Of a stretch of 64,000 bases of DNA, positions 1 to 10,012 are shown piece by piece. Made by a program: the position numbers and the translations under genes. Source of the stretch: Sphingomonas sp. CBMAI 2297. GTDB lineage: Bacteria; Pseudomonadota; Alphaproteobacteria; Sphingomonadales; Sphingomonadaceae. The stretch lies in NCBI RefSeq assembly GCF_029870595.1, contig NZ_JAPDIR010000008.1:1-64000 (forward strand), read 5' to 3'. Position 1 is the stretch's first letter. Every line of letters starts with the position of its first letter. The notes below the pieces were generated by a model. The model was not told where the DNA came from. It saw only the letters and a program-made list of their open reading frames with translations, and searched no databases.

Positions 1-440
1 GCAACGAAGCGACGGGCAAGATCCTCATTCGATGTCGCCGCCTCGGCTTCCCGAGCGATCCATTCGCGCAAATCCCGTGCGCCCCGCCCCGAAAAGGAGC
101 GATAGCCGTAGATTCGGCGAAGGTCCGCCAGATGCTCGTGCCGGGTCTCCTCGCGCGCGGCATAGAGGAGTAGATCGTCGCTGGTCAGGCCGAGCTGGGC
201 CGCGATGAAATCCGATACCTGCGCCGGGATCAACTCGCCAGGAGCGAGCACCCGGCCCGGGTAGCGCAGGACGCACAGTTGCAGCGCGAAGCCAAAACGA
301 TTGTGGGCGCGCCGGCGCTGGCGGATATGCCCGAGATCCTCATCGCTGAGGGTATAGTGCCGCAGCAGCTCACCTTGATCGACCGGCAAGTGAAGCAGCG
401 CCTCGCGCTGTCGATCGGTCAGGGTCACGCGACGCGGCAT
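1..440 (-). CDS. tnpA: Tn3-family transposase TnpA, N-terminal part (runs off window)
   Basis: The reading frame starts at ATG 440 and continues leftwards out of the window without a stop. Its first residues (MPRRVTLTDRQREALLHLP, later RRAHNRFGFALQLCVLRYPG) match the N-terminal DUF4158-type domain of Tn3-family transposases, which bind the terminal inverted repeats and catalyse cointegrate formation. The DDE catalytic part lies outside the window. It is divergent from the resolvase gene at 566, the usual tnpA/tnpR layout of Tn3 elements. Family assignment is firm; the subgroup and whether the gene is intact cannot be judged here. Confidence 0.88.
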   Translation of the reverse strand, partial: MPRRVTLTDRQREALLHLPVDQGELLRHYTLSDEDLGHIRQRRRAHNRFGFALQLCVLRYPGRVLAPGELIPAQVSDFIAAQLGLTSDDLLLYAAREETRHEHLADLRRIYGYRSFSGRGARDLREWIAREAEAATSNEDLARRFV

Positions 441-565
441 ACATGCTCCTTATTCTTTCCGAGCTACGGTTTGAGATAGCTTGATTGAGATGCTGGTTAA
501 GATACACAATAGCCCAATCTTATGTGCTCATGTTCGTCACCGCCTCAAACCTTCGTTTGTGATCC
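441..565. other. Intergenic res/promoter region of Tn3-type element
   Basis: This 125-base gap separates the divergent tnpA and tnpR start codons and is clearly more AT-rich than its flanks. In Tn3-family elements with this layout the gap holds the res recombination site, where resolvase binds, and both promoters. The exact crossover site was not delimited by eye, so the call rests on position and composition. Confidence 0.5.
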
Positions 566-1186
566 ATGCTGATCGGCTACGCCCGCGTGTCCAAAGCCGA
601 CGGCTCGCAGTCGCTCGACCTGCAGCACGATGCCCTTCGCGCTGCCGGTGTCGAGCCAGGCAATATCTATGATGATCGTGCATCCGGTAGCCGTGATGAT
701 CGCCCCGGTCTTGCCGCCTGCCTGAAATCGTTGCGCGACGGCGATGTCCTCATCGTTTGGAAGCTCGACCGGCTCGGCCGAACGCTCACCCACCTGGTCA
801 GCACGGTGCAGAATCTGTCGGATCGCGGTATCGGTCTGCGGGTGCTCACCGGCAAGGGCGCGCAGATCGACACCACGACGCCATCGGGCCGGATGGTGTT
901 CGGCATTTTTGCCACACTGGCGGAGTTTGAGCGGGATATGATCCGCGAGCGCACCATGGCTGGCCTGGCCGCTGCCCGCGCGCGGGGACGCAAGGGTGGC
1001 CGCAAGTTCGCCCTCTCCAAGGCCCAGGTGCGGCTCGCTCAGGCTGCTATGGCCCAACGCGACACGTCCGTTTCCGACCTCTGCAAGGAACTCGGGATCG
1101 AGCGCGTCACTCTCTACCGCTATGTCGGTCCCAACGGGGAACTCCGGGATTACGGTCAGCGCGTGCTTGCTGCCAAAACGCGATGA
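566..1186 (+). CDS. tnpR: Serine resolvase/recombinase TnpR
   Basis: This is a 206-residue serine recombinase that resolves transposon cointegrates at res. The catalytic motif YARVSKADGSQSLDLQ lies at residues 5-20 with nucleophile Ser9. The conserved KLDRLGR block is at about residues 68-74 and the catalytic-domain end AEFERDMIRERTMAGL near 118-133. It ends in a helix-turn-helix tail (DLCKELGIERVTLYRYV) that contacts res. Length is usual for Tn3-type resolvases. The ATG at 566 is chosen because the motif begins five residues in. The stop overlaps the start of the following acetyltransferase gene, which suggests co-transcription with passenger DNA. Confidence 0.93.
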   Translation: MLIGYARVSKADGSQSLDLQHDALRAAGVEPGNIYDDRASGSRDDRPGLAACLKSLRDGDVLIVWKLDRLGRTLTHLVSTVQNLSDRGIGLRVLTGKGAQIDTTTPSGRMVFGIFATLAEFERDMIRERTMAGLAAARARGRKGGRKFALSKAQVRLAQAAMAQRDTSVSDLCKELGIERVTLYRYVGPNGELRDYGQRVLAAKTR

Positions 1187-1713
1187 TGATGACGGGAGCC
1201 CCGATCAAACTTACCCAAGCGGACGCCGCAGACGTTGCAGACCTGTACAACCGTTGCAGCGACTATTTCCTGTTGCAGGACGGGGCCGCGCCCACGCTGG
1301 ACGATGCTCGCGAGCTTTTCTCCGATGTGCCGCCCGAAAAGAGCGCCCACAATCAAGCTGTCCTGGGATGGAAGGGGCCTGGCGGCCTATATGCAATCGC
1401 GGCCATCCTCCGCGATTATCCGCGTGATGGCACATGGTATCTCGGCTTCATGATCGTAGATGCCGCACAGCGTGGTCGTGGCGTCGGACGCTCAATTTAC
1501 TCGACGGTCGAAAGCTGGGCCGCTGCGAGAGGTGCCACAGAGATTCGGTTGGCCGTGCTGGAAGCGAATGAAGCGGCAGAGCGATTTTGGCGTTCTCTCG
1601 GCTTCATTGAGTATCGGCGCGTTGGGCCAGACACCTTCAAAATGCGTAGCCATCGCCGGATAGAACTGAGCCGTCGCCTTTCTGGCGCGACCGTAGAAGG
1701 CAGCAACAAGTAA
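1183..1713 (+). CDS. GNAT-family N-acetyltransferase
   Basis: This is a 176-residue GNAT acetyltransferase that probably moves an acetyl group from acetyl-CoA to an amine. The acetyl-CoA binding motif A is visible as VDAAQRGRGVGRSIYSTVE (residues about 92-110), followed by the motif B region NEAAERFWRSLGFIEYRR. Its start codon ATG 1183 overlaps the resolvase stop (TGA 1184-1186), so the gene rides with the transposon operon. The substrate cannot be predicted from sequence. An antibiotic-modifying role is possible but there is no specific match to a known resistance enzyme. Confidence 0.8.
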   Translation: MMMTGAPIKLTQADAADVADLYNRCSDYFLLQDGAAPTLDDARELFSDVPPEKSAHNQAVLGWKGPGGLYAIAAILRDYPRDGTWYLGFMIVDAAQRGRGVGRSIYSTVESWAAARGATEIRLAVLEANEAAERFWRSLGFIEYRRVGPDTFKMRSHRRIELSRRLSGATVEGSNK

Positions 1714-1771
1714 GATCTCGCGCCGGCTATCTGGGCGAGCTTGGCGTAGGATTCCGCCCCCTCCCGCAAAC

Positions 1772-1793
1772 GCCCCCTTTCAGGGAAGGGGGC
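1772..1793. terminator. Hairpin between converging genes
   Basis: A perfect 8-base stem (1772-1779 pairing with 1786-1793, GCCCCCTT/AAGGGGGC) with a 6-base loop lies between the acetyltransferase and the converging nuclease-like gene, overlapping the latter's stop. There is no long T run on either side, so it is a weak or bidirectional terminator candidate. Confidence 0.45.
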
Positions 1794-3147
1794 TTGAGAT
1801 CGCCTTGATGGCCTTCAATCCCGTTCCAAAACGAGCGATCGCGTCCCTGTTTCTCTCCAGCTCGCCATAGGGCAGATAGGCGAAGTCGAGATCGGCAATA
1901 CGGCTGAAAGCCGGGCGACGGAGTTGCGCGCGAACGTCCTGCTCGCGCGCATTCGGTGCGACCAGGAATAGCCCGGCGGCAGCGTGCAGATCGCTCCCCG
2001 ACAGCGCCAGATCGAGCATGCGCACGATCCCCGAGTAGATCGAGGTCGAATGTTCAACCTCGAACGCGGCGGCGACGCCGTCGCCACCCTTCGCCAGCCA
2101 CAACACGTCGATGAGGCGGATCGAGTCCGCTCCGGGAGAGGTCGCAATGGCGTCTGGAAGGCGCTCGAGGCATCCCTGTCCAAGCGGGCAGCCAGCGTGA
2201 AGTCGACCGCGGTCATTGGCGGCGATCCACACATCGTAACCGAGGGCATGGCCGAGGTCGCGCAGCCAGGCCTGGATTTCGGCGTGCGTGCGATCGGTTT
2301 CGCCCTGCGCGGCGGCTGTCTTGTCGAGCCGGCTTGCCTCCGCTCTGGCATGTTCCAATCTGCCGAGCCAGTCGTCGGCCGCCGTTGCGTCATCCTCCAG
2401 CGGTGGCGCGGGATAGCGGCCCGAGCCAATGTCGAACAACAGTCCGCCGATCGCGCCGAGATCGTTGGAGAGCAACTCGCGGTAACGGTCGTTGAGGTCG
2501 AGGATGCCGGCGCGCATGGCGAGAAAATGATCCCATGACCCGAGCTTCACCTTGGCGCCGGTGACGGCATTGTAGCCCTTGACGATCGCGGTATTGAAGG
2601 GCGGCACCAGCGTCGGGTGAAGGAAATAGAGCAGGTTGGCCGCCGCCGGCCCCAGCCCCTTGATCTTGAGCGCGTCTATGCTGCGGATGTGGCTGATGAT
2701 CTCCTCGGCGGTATCGCAGCACGAGCAATTGTCGAGCAGGCGACCGAACGCCCGCTGGTTGTCCGGGCTTTCGTAGATGTCTGGAATGCGCAGCTTGGGC
2801 TTCCACAGCCAGGCATGGTCGGCGCCCTTGAAGATCTGCCGCTGTTCGGCGATCGAGTGGACAACCGTTTCCAGTGACGAGCCGCGATAGGCGACGCCGA
2901 ACCGCCCACTTTCGATTTCTGCGACCACCTGCTGCAGCCCGCGACGGATGGAGCGGAAGTTTTTCAGCCGTTCGTCCCACAGAAACCAGGAGCGATAGGT
3001 GGCGCCGGGATCGTCTCGCCAACGACGGACAAGCTCGCTCACGAGATCATGATGTGTCGCGGGTAACAAGGTCATACTGGCTGGGTCATCTAAACTGGGC
3101 TCCTTGCCGTTCAGGCTATCGCGAGCAAGGGCGGCTTGCACGTTCAA
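1780..3147 (-). CDS. Uncharacterised protein with HhH-like and PD-(D/E)XK-like regions (putative nuclease)
   Basis: This 455-residue protein has no signal peptide or membrane segment. The middle carries a helix-hairpin-helix-like stretch (LKIKGLGPAAANLLYFLHP, about residues 160-178) as in DNA glycosylases and other DNA-binding proteins. The C-terminal third has IRLIDVLWLAKG followed by AAFEVEHS, which fits the D...E-x-E pattern of a PD-(D/E)XK nuclease core. Similar proteins are often labelled restriction-endonuclease-like, but that is recollection and not shown here. It lies next to Tn3 genes and converges on the GNAT gene. The start is uncertain: an internal ATG at 3075 is an alternative. 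A defence or DNA-repair nuclease is the best guess. Confidence 0.6.
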   Translation of the reverse strand: MNVQAALARDSLNGKEPSLDDPASMTLLPATHHDLVSELVRRWRDDPGATYRSWFLWDERLKNFRSIRRGLQQVVAEIESGRFGVAYRGSSLETVVHSIAEQRQIFKGADHAWLWKPKLRIPDIYESPDNQRAFGRLLDNCSCCDTAEEIISHIRSIDALKIKGLGPAAANLLYFLHPTLVPPFNTAIVKGYNAVTGAKVKLGSWDHFLAMRAGILDLNDRYRELLSNDLGAIGGLLFDIGSGRYPAPPLEDDATAADDWLGRLEHARAEASRLDKTAAAQGETDRTHAEIQAWLRDLGHALGYDVWIAANDRGRLHAGCPLGQGCLERLPDAIATSPGADSIRLIDVLWLAKGGDGVAAAFEVEHSTSIYSGIVRMLDLALSGSDLHAAAGLFLVAPNAREQDVRAQLRRPAFSRIADLDFAYLPYGELERNRDAIARFGTGLKAIKAISSPLP

Positions 3148-3323
3148 TGTGCGATCCGCGAAGCGTGCTCAAATTGTCGGTGATCGCGCAGGGAAACGCC
3201 GCTGGCATTGGGCGTTGCCGGTCGCAACCGTCGACCGGGCGCACAGCCAGGCAGACGGCCGGCACGGGCGTCGCCGCCCGGGAGCGGCGCCGCAACCAGC
3301 TTCTTTTGGTCGAACTTAGCGGA

Positions 3324-3713
3324 TCACTGCTTTGCGATCGCGGTGACCTCGCCATCGCTGCCCTTGAGCGAGAGGTCGAAATCGACCTTGTCGCCGACCT
3401 TGACCGCATCGGTGATCGACGGCGCGGCCTTGAACGCCATCGTCATCGCGGGCCACTTGGCCTCCGGGATCGGACCATGATCGAGCGTGATCGTGCCTGC
3501 CGCCTTGTCGATCGCGGTGACGGTGCCATGGCCCTTGGCCTTGATCGCGGCGTTCGCGTCAGGCGCCATCGACATGTTGCCCATGTCGCCGCTCATGGTC
3601 GCGGCGGGCGCCGCCTCGTTGGTCTCAGTCGCAACGGGGGCCTCCGCCTTCTTGCCGCACGCGGCAGTCAGGGCGGCGAGGCCGAGGGCAATGGTCAGTC
3701 GTGCATGGTTCAT
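3324..3713 (-). CDS. cusF: CusF-like periplasmic copper-binding lipoprotein
   Basis: This 129-residue periplasmic Cu(I)/Ag(I) chaperone would feed metal to the CusBA pump. A lipobox LTAAC ends the signal peptide. The CusF fold region contains LDHGPIPEAKWPAMTMAF, which holds the His, Trp and two Met ligands of the family. An upstream in-frame ATG at 3728 overlaps the cusA stop, but AAGGAG with a 6-base spacer precedes ATG 3713, which also gives a clean signal peptide, so 3713 is preferred. It is the last gene of the cusCBA-cusF operon. The linker before the domain is Met-rich (MSGDMGNMSMAPD). Confidence 0.88.
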   Translation of the reverse strand: MNHARLTIALGLAALTAACGKKAEAPVATETNEAAPAATMSGDMGNMSMAPDANAAIKAKGHGTVTAIDKAAGTITLDHGPIPEAKWPAMTMAFKAAPSITDAVKVGDKVDFDLSLKGSDGEVTAIAKQ

Positions 3714-3724
3714 CGTCTTCTCCT

Positions 3725-6700
3725 TCATGATGAAACGGGTTGAGGGATGGGATCGGTCTTGGGCCGGCGCAACAGCAGGTAGGCGGCGGGCAGGACGAAC
3801 ATTGAGAGCAAGGGCGCGGTCAGCATGCCGCCGATCATCGGCGCGGCAATCCGGCTCATGACCTCCGAACCCGCGCCTGATCCCAGCAGGATCGGCAGCA
3901 GGCCGGCCAGGATCACCGCCACCGTCATCGCCTTGGGACGGACGCGCAGCAGCGCGCCTTCGCGCACGGCGGCCTCGACCTCGGCAGCGTCCGGATGTGC
4001 GCCGCGCTCGGCCAGCGCGTTCTTGAGATAGATCAGCATCACCACCCCGAACTCGGCGGAGACGCCGGCGAGCGCGATGAACCCGACCCCGGTGGCGATC
4101 GACTGGTTGAACCCCAGCAGATAAAGCGTCCAGATGCCGCCGGTCAGCGCAAACGGCAGCGTCCCCATGATCAGCGCCGCCTCGTCGAAGCGGCCGAAGA
4201 TGAGGTAGAGCAGCACGAAGATGATCAGCAGCGTCGCGGGCACGACCAGCTTCAAGCGGTCGACCGCGCGCTCGAGATATTCGAACTGGCCAGAGTAAGC
4301 GATGCTGACCCCAGGCGAGAGCCTGACCTGTTTCGCCACCGCACGCTGCAGATCGCCGACCACCGAGGCAAGATCGCGCCCGCGCACATCGACGTAGACC
4401 CAGGTCGAAGGCCGGGCATTCTCGGTCTTGAGCATCGGCGGTCCCTCGGCGATCGAGACGTTTGCCACGGTGCCCAAGGTGATCTGCTGGCCCGCGGGCG
4501 TCAGGATCGGTAGCGCCCGCAGCCTTTCGAGGCTGTCGCGCAATTCGCGCGGATAGCGCACGCTGATCGGATAGCGGGCGAGGCCCTCGACCGTCTCGCC
4601 GATCGTCTCGCCGCCGATCGCGCCGGAGACGATGGCCTGGACGTCGGCGATGTTGAGCCCGAACCGCGCGGCGGCGGCGCGGTCTATGTCGACATCGACA
4701 TAGCGTCCGCCGGTCAGCCGCTCGGCGAGCGCCGAGCTGACGCCGGGCACGCTCCTGGCCACGGTCTCGACATCATGCGCGATGCGGTCGAGCTCGGCGA
4801 GGTCACTGCCCGACACCTTGACCCCGATCGGGCTCTTGATGCCCGTCGCGAGCATGTCGATGCGGTTGCGGATCGGCGGCACCCAGATATTGGCGAGACC
4901 CGGAAGCTTCACCCGGCGATCGAGCTCGTCGACAAGGCGTTCGGGCGTCATGCCCGACCGCCACTGGTCGCGGGGCTTGAATTGGATCGTCGTCTCGAAC
5001 ATTTCGAGCGGCGCGGGATCGGTCGCGGTCTCGGCGCGGCCGGCCTTGCCGAACACGCTTTCGACTTCGGGCACGGTCTTGATCAGGCGGTCGGTCTGCT
5101 GGAGCAGCTCACTCGCCTTGGCGGCCGAGAGGCCCGGCAGCGCCGAGGGCATGTAGAGCAGGTCGCCCTCGTCGAGATTGGGCATGAACTCGCCGCCGAG
5201 CCGGCTGAGCGGCCAGGCCGTGGTGGCGAACACCAGAGCCGCGATCAGCAGCACTGCCTTGGGCCGCTTCATCGTCCAGTCGATCGCGGGCCGGTAGATA
5301 TTGGTGAGCCAGCGATTGACCGGATTGGCCTGCTCGGCCGGAATGCGGCCCCGGATCAGCCAGCCCATCAGGATCGGCACCAGGGTCACCGACAGGATCG
5401 CGGCCGCGCCCATCGCATAGGTCTTGGTGAAGGCGAGCGGCGCGAACAGCCGGCCTTCCTGCGCCTCCAGGGTGAAGACCGGAATGAACGACAGCGTGAT
5501 GATCAGCAGGCTGAAGAACAGCGCCGGCCCGACCTCGGCCGCCGCCTCGGTGACGACGATCCAGCGCATCTCGCCATCGAGATGTCTGTCCGGGTGATCC
5601 TGCTCCCAGCGTTCGATCCTCTTGTGGGCGTTCTCGATCATGACGACCGCCGCATCCACCATCGCGCCGATGGCGATGGCGATGCCGCCCAGCGACATGA
5701 TGTTGGCGTTCACCCCCTGGAACCGCATTACGACGAACGCGGCCAGCACACCGAGCGGCAAGGTCAGGATCGCGACCAGCGCCGAGCGGACGTGCCAGAG
5801 GAACAGGGCGCAGACCAATGCGACGACGATGAACTCCTCGACCAGCTTGCGGGTGAGGTTCTCGACCGCGCGATCGATCAGCTGCGAGCGGTCATAGACC
5901 GTGACCACCTCGACGCCCGGCGGCAGGCTTTTCCTGAGATCGGCGAGCTTGTCCTTGACCGCCGCGATGGTCTCACGGGCGTTCTTGCCTGACCGAAGAA
6001 TAACGACGCCGCCGGCGACCTCGCCTTCGCCGTTCAGTTCGGCGATGCCGCGCCGCATCTCGGGGCCGACCTGGATCGTGGCGACATCGCCGAGCCGGAC
6101 GGGCACGCCGCCCGCCGCAGTCTTGAGCGGGATTGCCCGGAAATCGTCGAGCGTTTTCAGATAGCCCGAGGCGCGGACCATATATTCGGCCTCGGCCATT
6201 TCCAGCACCGAGCCGCCGGCTTCCTGATTGGCTTGGCTGATCGCCTGCACTGCCTGGGAGTGGGTTACGCCGTAGGCCGCGAGCTTCACCGGATCGAGCA
6301 GCACCTGGTACTGCTTGACCATGCCGCCGATGCTGGCGACTTCGGCCACGCCGGTCACGGTCTTCAGCTCGTAGCGCAGGAACCAGTCCTGCAACCCGCG
6401 AAGCTGCGAGAGATCGTGCCGGCCGGTGCGGTCGACCAGCGCATATTCATAGACCCAGCCGACCCCGGTCGCGTCCGGCCCGAGCGCGCTGCGGGCGCTG
6501 GCCGGCAACCGACCCTGGACCTGGTTGAGATATTCGAGCACGCGGCTGCGCGCCCAGTAGAGATCGGTGCCGTCCTCGAAGATCACATAGACGAAGCTGT
6601 CGCCGAAGAAGCTATAGCCGCGCACCGTCTTGGCGCCGGGCACCGACAGCATGGTGGTGGTGAGCGGATAGGTGATCTGGTTCTCGACGATCTGCGGCGC

Positions 6701-6868
6701 CTGACCCGGATAGGAAGTGCGGATCACGACCTGCACGTCGGAAAGATCGGGCAGCGCGTCGATCGGGGTCGAGCGCACCGCCCACAGGCCCGCGCCGACC
6801 AGCGCGAGCATGCCGAGCACGACGAAGAAGCGGTTCCTCACCGACCAGCGGATGAGATGGGCGATCAC
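3725..6868 (-). CDS. cusA: CusA heavy-metal RND efflux pump (Cu/Ag)
   Basis: This is a 1047-residue inner-membrane RND transporter that expels Cu(I)/Ag(I) by proton antiport through the CusCBA channel. It opens with a typical first helix ([19 protein letters not shown]), followed by two large periplasmic loops and two six-helix bundles. The three metal-binding methionines of E. coli CusA (M573, M623, M672) are kept in contexts [21 protein letters not shown] and [13 protein letters not shown], which argues for copper/silver over zinc/cobalt. Length is normal. The start is GTG 6868, overlapping the cusB stop by four bases. It lies between cusB and cusF in one operon. Confidence 0.95.
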   Translation of the reverse strand: MIAHLIRWSVRNRFFVVLGMLALVGAGLWAVRSTPIDALPDLSDVQVVIRTSYPGQAPQIVENQITYPLTTTMLSVPGAKTVRGYSFFGDSFVYVIFEDGTDLYWARSRVLEYLNQVQGRLPASARSALGPDATGVGWVYEYALVDRTGRHDLSQLRGLQDWFLRYELKTVTGVAEVASIGGMVKQYQVLLDPVKLAAYGVTHSQAVQAISQANQEAGGSVLEMAEAEYMVRASGYLKTLDDFRAIPLKTAAGGVPVRLGDVATIQVGPEMRRGIAELNGEGEVAGGVVILRSGKNARETIAAVKDKLADLRKSLPPGVEVVTVYDRSQLIDRAVENLTRKLVEEFIVVALVCALFLWHVRSALVAILTLPLGVLAAFVVMRFQGVNANIMSLGGIAIAIGAMVDAAVVMIENAHKRIERWEQDHPDRHLDGEMRWIVVTEAAAEVGPALFFSLLIITLSFIPVFTLEAQEGRLFAPLAFTKTYAMGAAAILSVTLVPILMGWLIRGRIPAEQANPVNRWLTNIYRPAIDWTMKRPKAVLLIAALVFATTAWPLSRLGGEFMPNLDEGDLLYMPSALPGLSAAKASELLQQTDRLIKTVPEVESVFGKAGRAETATDPAPLEMFETTIQFKPRDQWRSGMTPERLVDELDRRVKLPGLANIWVPPIRNRIDMLATGIKSPIGVKVSGSDLAELDRIAHDVETVARSVPGVSSALAERLTGGRYVDVDIDRAAAARFGLNIADVQAIVSGAIGGETIGETVEGLARYPISVRYPRELRDSLERLRALPILTPAGQQITLGTVANVSIAEGPPMLKTENARPSTWVYVDVRGRDLASVVGDLQRAVAKQVRLSPGVSIAYSGQFEYLERAVDRLKLVVPATLLIIFVLLYLIFGRFDEAALIMGTLPFALTGGIWTLYLLGFNQSIATGVGFIALAGVSAEFGVVMLIYLKNALAERGAHPDAAEVEAAVREGALLRVRPKAMTVAVILAGLLPILLGSGAGSEVMSRIAAPMIGGMLTAPLLSMFVLPAAYLLLRRPKTDPIPQPVSS

Positions 6869-8355
6869 TGGCCCGCCACCTTCGCCATATGCCGCAGCGT
6901 CGGTCCCGCCGGGGGCCGGTCGAACCCGAACCGGACCCGGTCACCCGCCTTGAAGCCGCGCGCGATGCCCGGATTGGCGAGCGCGAAGGTCATCGTCATC
7001 GCCGGCCAGTCGAGCGCGGGAACGGGCTCGTGGCTGAGCGTCACCGAATTGGCCGTGATCCGCTCGATCTTGCCCGTCGTCTCGTACAGCGTGGCTTTCG
7101 ACGCCGGCGCGGCGATGGTCGCCGATGCCGCACCGCCGCCGATCGGCCGCGCCTCGATTCCCGACAGGCTCGCCTCGGAATCGATCAGGAACTGCCCCGA
7201 GACGACGACGTTCTCGCCGGGCGACAGGCCGGCAAGGATCTCGGTCTCGCCGCCTGCCTCGCGGCCGATGCGGACCTCGGCGGGATGATAGCGCCCGTCG
7301 CCTGCGGCCAGCATGACGAGCGTGCGCCTGCCCGTGCGGATCACCGCTTCGCTCGGCACCAGCAGCGCCGGCTTGGCATCGCCGCCAAGCGCGACGCTGG
7401 CGAACATGCCCGGCCGCAACCGGCCGTCCCGGTTGGGCAGCTCGATCCGCACGGTGAGCGTGCGGCTGTCGGCCTGCGTGGTCGGCAGGATCGCGATCAC
7501 CCGGCCGGCGAAGCGCTCGCCGGGGAAGCCCGCCAGCGTGGTGCTGGCATTCTGGCCGACCCGGACATCGCCCGCGCGCGCTTCGGGCACCGCGGCATTG
7601 AGCCAGACGGTGCCGAGCCCGCTTACCTGGGCGAGCGTCTGGCCCACCGCGAGCGTCACGCCGGCACGGGCGTCGAGCGTCTGGATCGTGCCCGAGATCG
7701 GCGTCGTGATCGTCACCACGCCGTTCGGGCGTCCGCTCCGCTCGACGCTGGCGATGAGGCCGTCGGACATGCCCATCAGCCGCAGTCGCTGGCGCGCGGC
7801 CGCGGTGAGGTCGGGCTTGCCGAGCCGCCTGACGCTCAGATATTCGGTCTGCGCGCCGCCCCATTCGGGCAGGAGCAGGTCCGCGATCGGCGCGCCGGCG
7901 CGGACCACGTCCCCGGGCGCTCGCGCATAGACGCGGCTCACGAACCCGCCCGAACGCGCCTGGATGACGGCGACGTCGCGCTGGTTGAAGTCGATCGTGC
8001 CGGTGACCTCGAGGGCCGAGGCAAGGCTGCCCATCTTCGCCGCGACGACCCGCAATCCCAGGCTCTGCCGCGCGGCGGGATCGACGGCGACCGTGGGGGC
8101 CGCGCCGGCGCTTCCTCCGTCCGCGTATCGCGGCACGAGCTGCATATCCATGAAGGGCGACTTGCCGGGCTTGTCGAACTTCTGGTTGGGGAACATCGGA
8201 TCGTACCAGTAAAGGACTTTGCCTGCCCCGGCGGGCGTGGTCGCCTCCGATTGCGGTGCCTGGCGATGGCCAGCCCAATAGCCTGTGCCGCCGGCCAGCA
8301 GCGCGACAGCCAGGATCGATGCGCCCCAGCGCAGCGCGGATTTATCGAGCGTCAT
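6865..8355 (-). CDS. cusB: CusB periplasmic adaptor with fused C-terminal CusF domain
   Basis: This 496-residue membrane-fusion protein links CusA to the outer-membrane channel. It has an N-terminal membrane anchor (residues about 10-28), then a heavy-metal-binding segment ([20 protein letters not shown] with a following [10 protein letters not shown], about 49-77). The barrel-sandwich and beta-barrel adaptor domains follow. The last 75 residues form an extra CusF-like domain: [17 protein letters not shown] has the same His-Trp-Met-Met set as the separate cusF product. The gene overlaps cusC and cusA by four bases each (ATGA and GTGA). Fusion of a metallochaperone domain to the adaptor may pass metal directly to the pump. 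Confidence 0.94.
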   Translation of the reverse strand: MTLDKSALRWGASILAVALLAGGTGYWAGHRQAPQSEATTPAGAGKVLYWYDPMFPNQKFDKPGKSPFMDMQLVPRYADGGSAGAAPTVAVDPAARQSLGLRVVAAKMGSLASALEVTGTIDFNQRDVAVIQARSGGFVSRVYARAPGDVVRAGAPIADLLLPEWGGAQTEYLSVRRLGKPDLTAAARQRLRLMGMSDGLIASVERSGRPNGVVTITTPISGTIQTLDARAGVTLAVGQTLAQVSGLGTVWLNAAVPEARAGDVRVGQNASTTLAGFPGERFAGRVIAILPTTQADSRTLTVRIELPNRDGRLRPGMFASVALGGDAKPALLVPSEAVIRTGRRTLVMLAAGDGRYHPAEVRIGREAGGETEILAGLSPGENVVVSGQFLIDSEASLSGIEARPIGGGAASATIAAPASKATLYETTGKIERITANSVTLSHEPVPALDWPAMTMTFALANPGIARGFKAGDRVRFGFDRPPAGPTLRHMAKVAGQ

Positions 8356-9614
8356 GGCCGCTCCTCCCCATAGGTGATAGTGATGCGGACCGCGTCGCGC
8401 GCGACGTCGGCTTCGCGGTTGAGCGCCTCGACCTCGGCCTCCGCGAGCCCGAGCGTCGTGAGCAGCGCGGCGCCAAGGTCGAGCTTGCCGGCGCCATAGC
8501 TGTCGCGGTCGAGCTCGGCGCGGTGCCTGGCGAGTGGCACCAGCGTCTCGCGGGCATTGCGCAACCGGGAGAGATGCATGGCATGGTCTGCGAGATCGGC
8601 GTCGAGCTGCGCCACCAGCTCGCGGCGGATCGCCTCGCGGTCGAACCGACCCCCTTGCGCAAGGCTCTCGCTTGCAGCGATCCTGGGGTTCTGGCGCTTG
8701 CCGGCGAACAGCGGCAGGTCGATCGACACGCCGACCGAGGCCATGTCGCCGTACATGGGATCGCGCCGGCCATAGGTGACGCCGACCTTCCAGTCGGGGC
8801 GCTTGTCGGCGCGCGCGAGACGCACGTCCGCTTCGGCGACTGCGATCCGCGCGTCCTGCGCGCGCAGGGCGGGAAGCGCATCGATCCCGGCCCGCAGCCG
8901 GATCGGATCGACATCGAGCATCGGCGGGTCGCCCGTCGCCTGCGGGTCGGGGTCGCCGGTATAGCGCGCGAGCCGGGCCCGCGCCTGCGCCACCACCGCA
9001 GCCATCTCGGCGCGGCGATCGGCGATGGCGGCGCGGAGCTGGTCGGGCTCGAGCGCCTGGCTCGGGCGCGCGCTGCCCGACGCCAGGCGTGCGGTCACGG
9101 TCTTCTGCAGGTCGTCGAGGCTGGCATCGAGCAGGTCGAGCTGCCGGAGCCGGCGTTCTCCATAATAGAGATCGACCCAGGCGAGGGCGGTCTCGAGCCG
9201 CACGTTGCGGCCTTCGACCAGCTCGCCCGCCTCGGCGATACCGATATCGGCCGCGGCGCGCGCGGCGCGTGCATGGCGCTTGGCGAGATTGGGGAAGGTC
9301 TGGCTGAACCCGATCGTCGCCATAGTGAAATCGTCGCGCGTGAAGCTGCCGGCATTGGGGCCGCTCACCGGGAAGTTCTGCAGGCCCAGGTCGAGCGTCG
9401 GATCGGGCAGGCGATCGGCCGCGACCGCCGAAGAGCGGGCGCCGGCTGTCGCCGCCGCGCGCGCCTTGAGGCTTGGCGCGTTGGCGGCAGCGAGCCTCAC
9501 TGCCTGCTCGTAGGTGAGCGGGCCGGCCGACACCGGCACGGCCCAGGCGCTCGCAAGCGTCGCACCGATAGAGAGCAACAGGCGTCGCACAGCGCGCCTC
9601 GGCATCATGATCAT
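8352..9614 (-). CDS. cusC: CusC/TolC-family outer-membrane efflux channel
   Basis: This outer-membrane factor forms the exit duct of the Cus pump. About 420 residues hold a signal peptide (RRAVRRLLLSIGATLASAWA...VSAG) and two TolC-type repeats rich in Ala and Arg coiled coils, including SQTFPNLAKRHARAARAAAD and LPLFAGKRQNPRIAASES. The longest frame starts at 9650, but GAGGGG with a 9-base spacer precedes ATG 9614, which also leaves a normal signal peptide. It is the first of the pump genes and overlaps cusB by four bases. No lipobox cysteine is evident, unlike E. coli CusC. Confidence 0.9.
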   Translation of the reverse strand: MIMMPRRAVRRLLLSIGATLASAWAVPVSAGPLTYEQAVRLAAANAPSLKARAAATAGARSSAVAADRLPDPTLDLGLQNFPVSGPNAGSFTRDDFTMATIGFSQTFPNLAKRHARAARAAADIGIAEAGELVEGRNVRLETALAWVDLYYGERRLRQLDLLDASLDDLQKTVTARLASGSARPSQALEPDQLRAAIADRRAEMAAVVAQARARLARYTGDPDPQATGDPPMLDVDPIRLRAGIDALPALRAQDARIAVAEADVRLARADKRPDWKVGVTYGRRDPMYGDMASVGVSIDLPLFAGKRQNPRIAASESLAQGGRFDREAIRRELVAQLDADLADHAMHLSRLRNARETLVPLARHRAELDRDSYGAGKLDLGAALLTTLGLAEAEVEALNREADVARDAVRITITYGEERP

Positions 9615-9677
9615 GGATATCATCCCCTCATGACAGAGGCGGCGCGCCAAGATGTGACGCGCCGCTCCGGAGCGGGT

Positions 9678-9935
9678 TTAGCCCTTGTCCGACCTGACTG
9701 CGCCGCGCATGCAGTCGGCGGCGCTTGCCTGCATCATCGCGCAATCGCAGCTGGCCATGTCCCGGCTGTCGGGCACCCATATGCGGACACGCGCAGGGCC
9801 AGTCGCCCGCGGACCATATTGCGGCGCCGACCGCCATTCCCAATGGCCTTGCGGCGTGCGGCTCGCGTCGGTTGCAAGCGCAGGCGCGGCGAGACTGAGG
9901 GCCGCCACAAGGGCGGCCGGAAGCAGTTTGATCAT
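9678..9935 (-). CDS. Small exported Cys/Met-containing protein
   Basis: This is an 85-residue protein with a clear signal peptide (MIKLLPAALVAALSLAAPALA). Its mature C-terminus has clustered Cys and Met (MASCDCAMMQASAADCMRG), a plausible soft-metal site. A longer frame to 10178 exists, but ATG 9935 follows an AAAGG ribosome site and starts the signal peptide. It sits just before cusC on the same strand and is probably co-transcribed. The family is not recognised; a periplasmic copper-binding role is inferred from context. Confidence 0.72.
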   Translation of the reverse strand: MIKLLPAALVAALSLAAPALATDASRTPQGHWEWRSAPQYGPRATGPARVRIWVPDSRDMASCDCAMMQASAADCMRGAVRSDKG

Positions 9936-10012
9936 CACGAAAACCTTTGACTGAAAAGAAGGAAACCGGGCGCGCACGCATCGATCGATGCGCGCAGCCC
10001 GTGCTCGTTCAA

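Noticed and set aside
4775-5992. 405-codon plus-strand frame
   Set aside because: Antisense to cusA with low-complexity Asp/Arg/His composition typical of GC-rich shadows.
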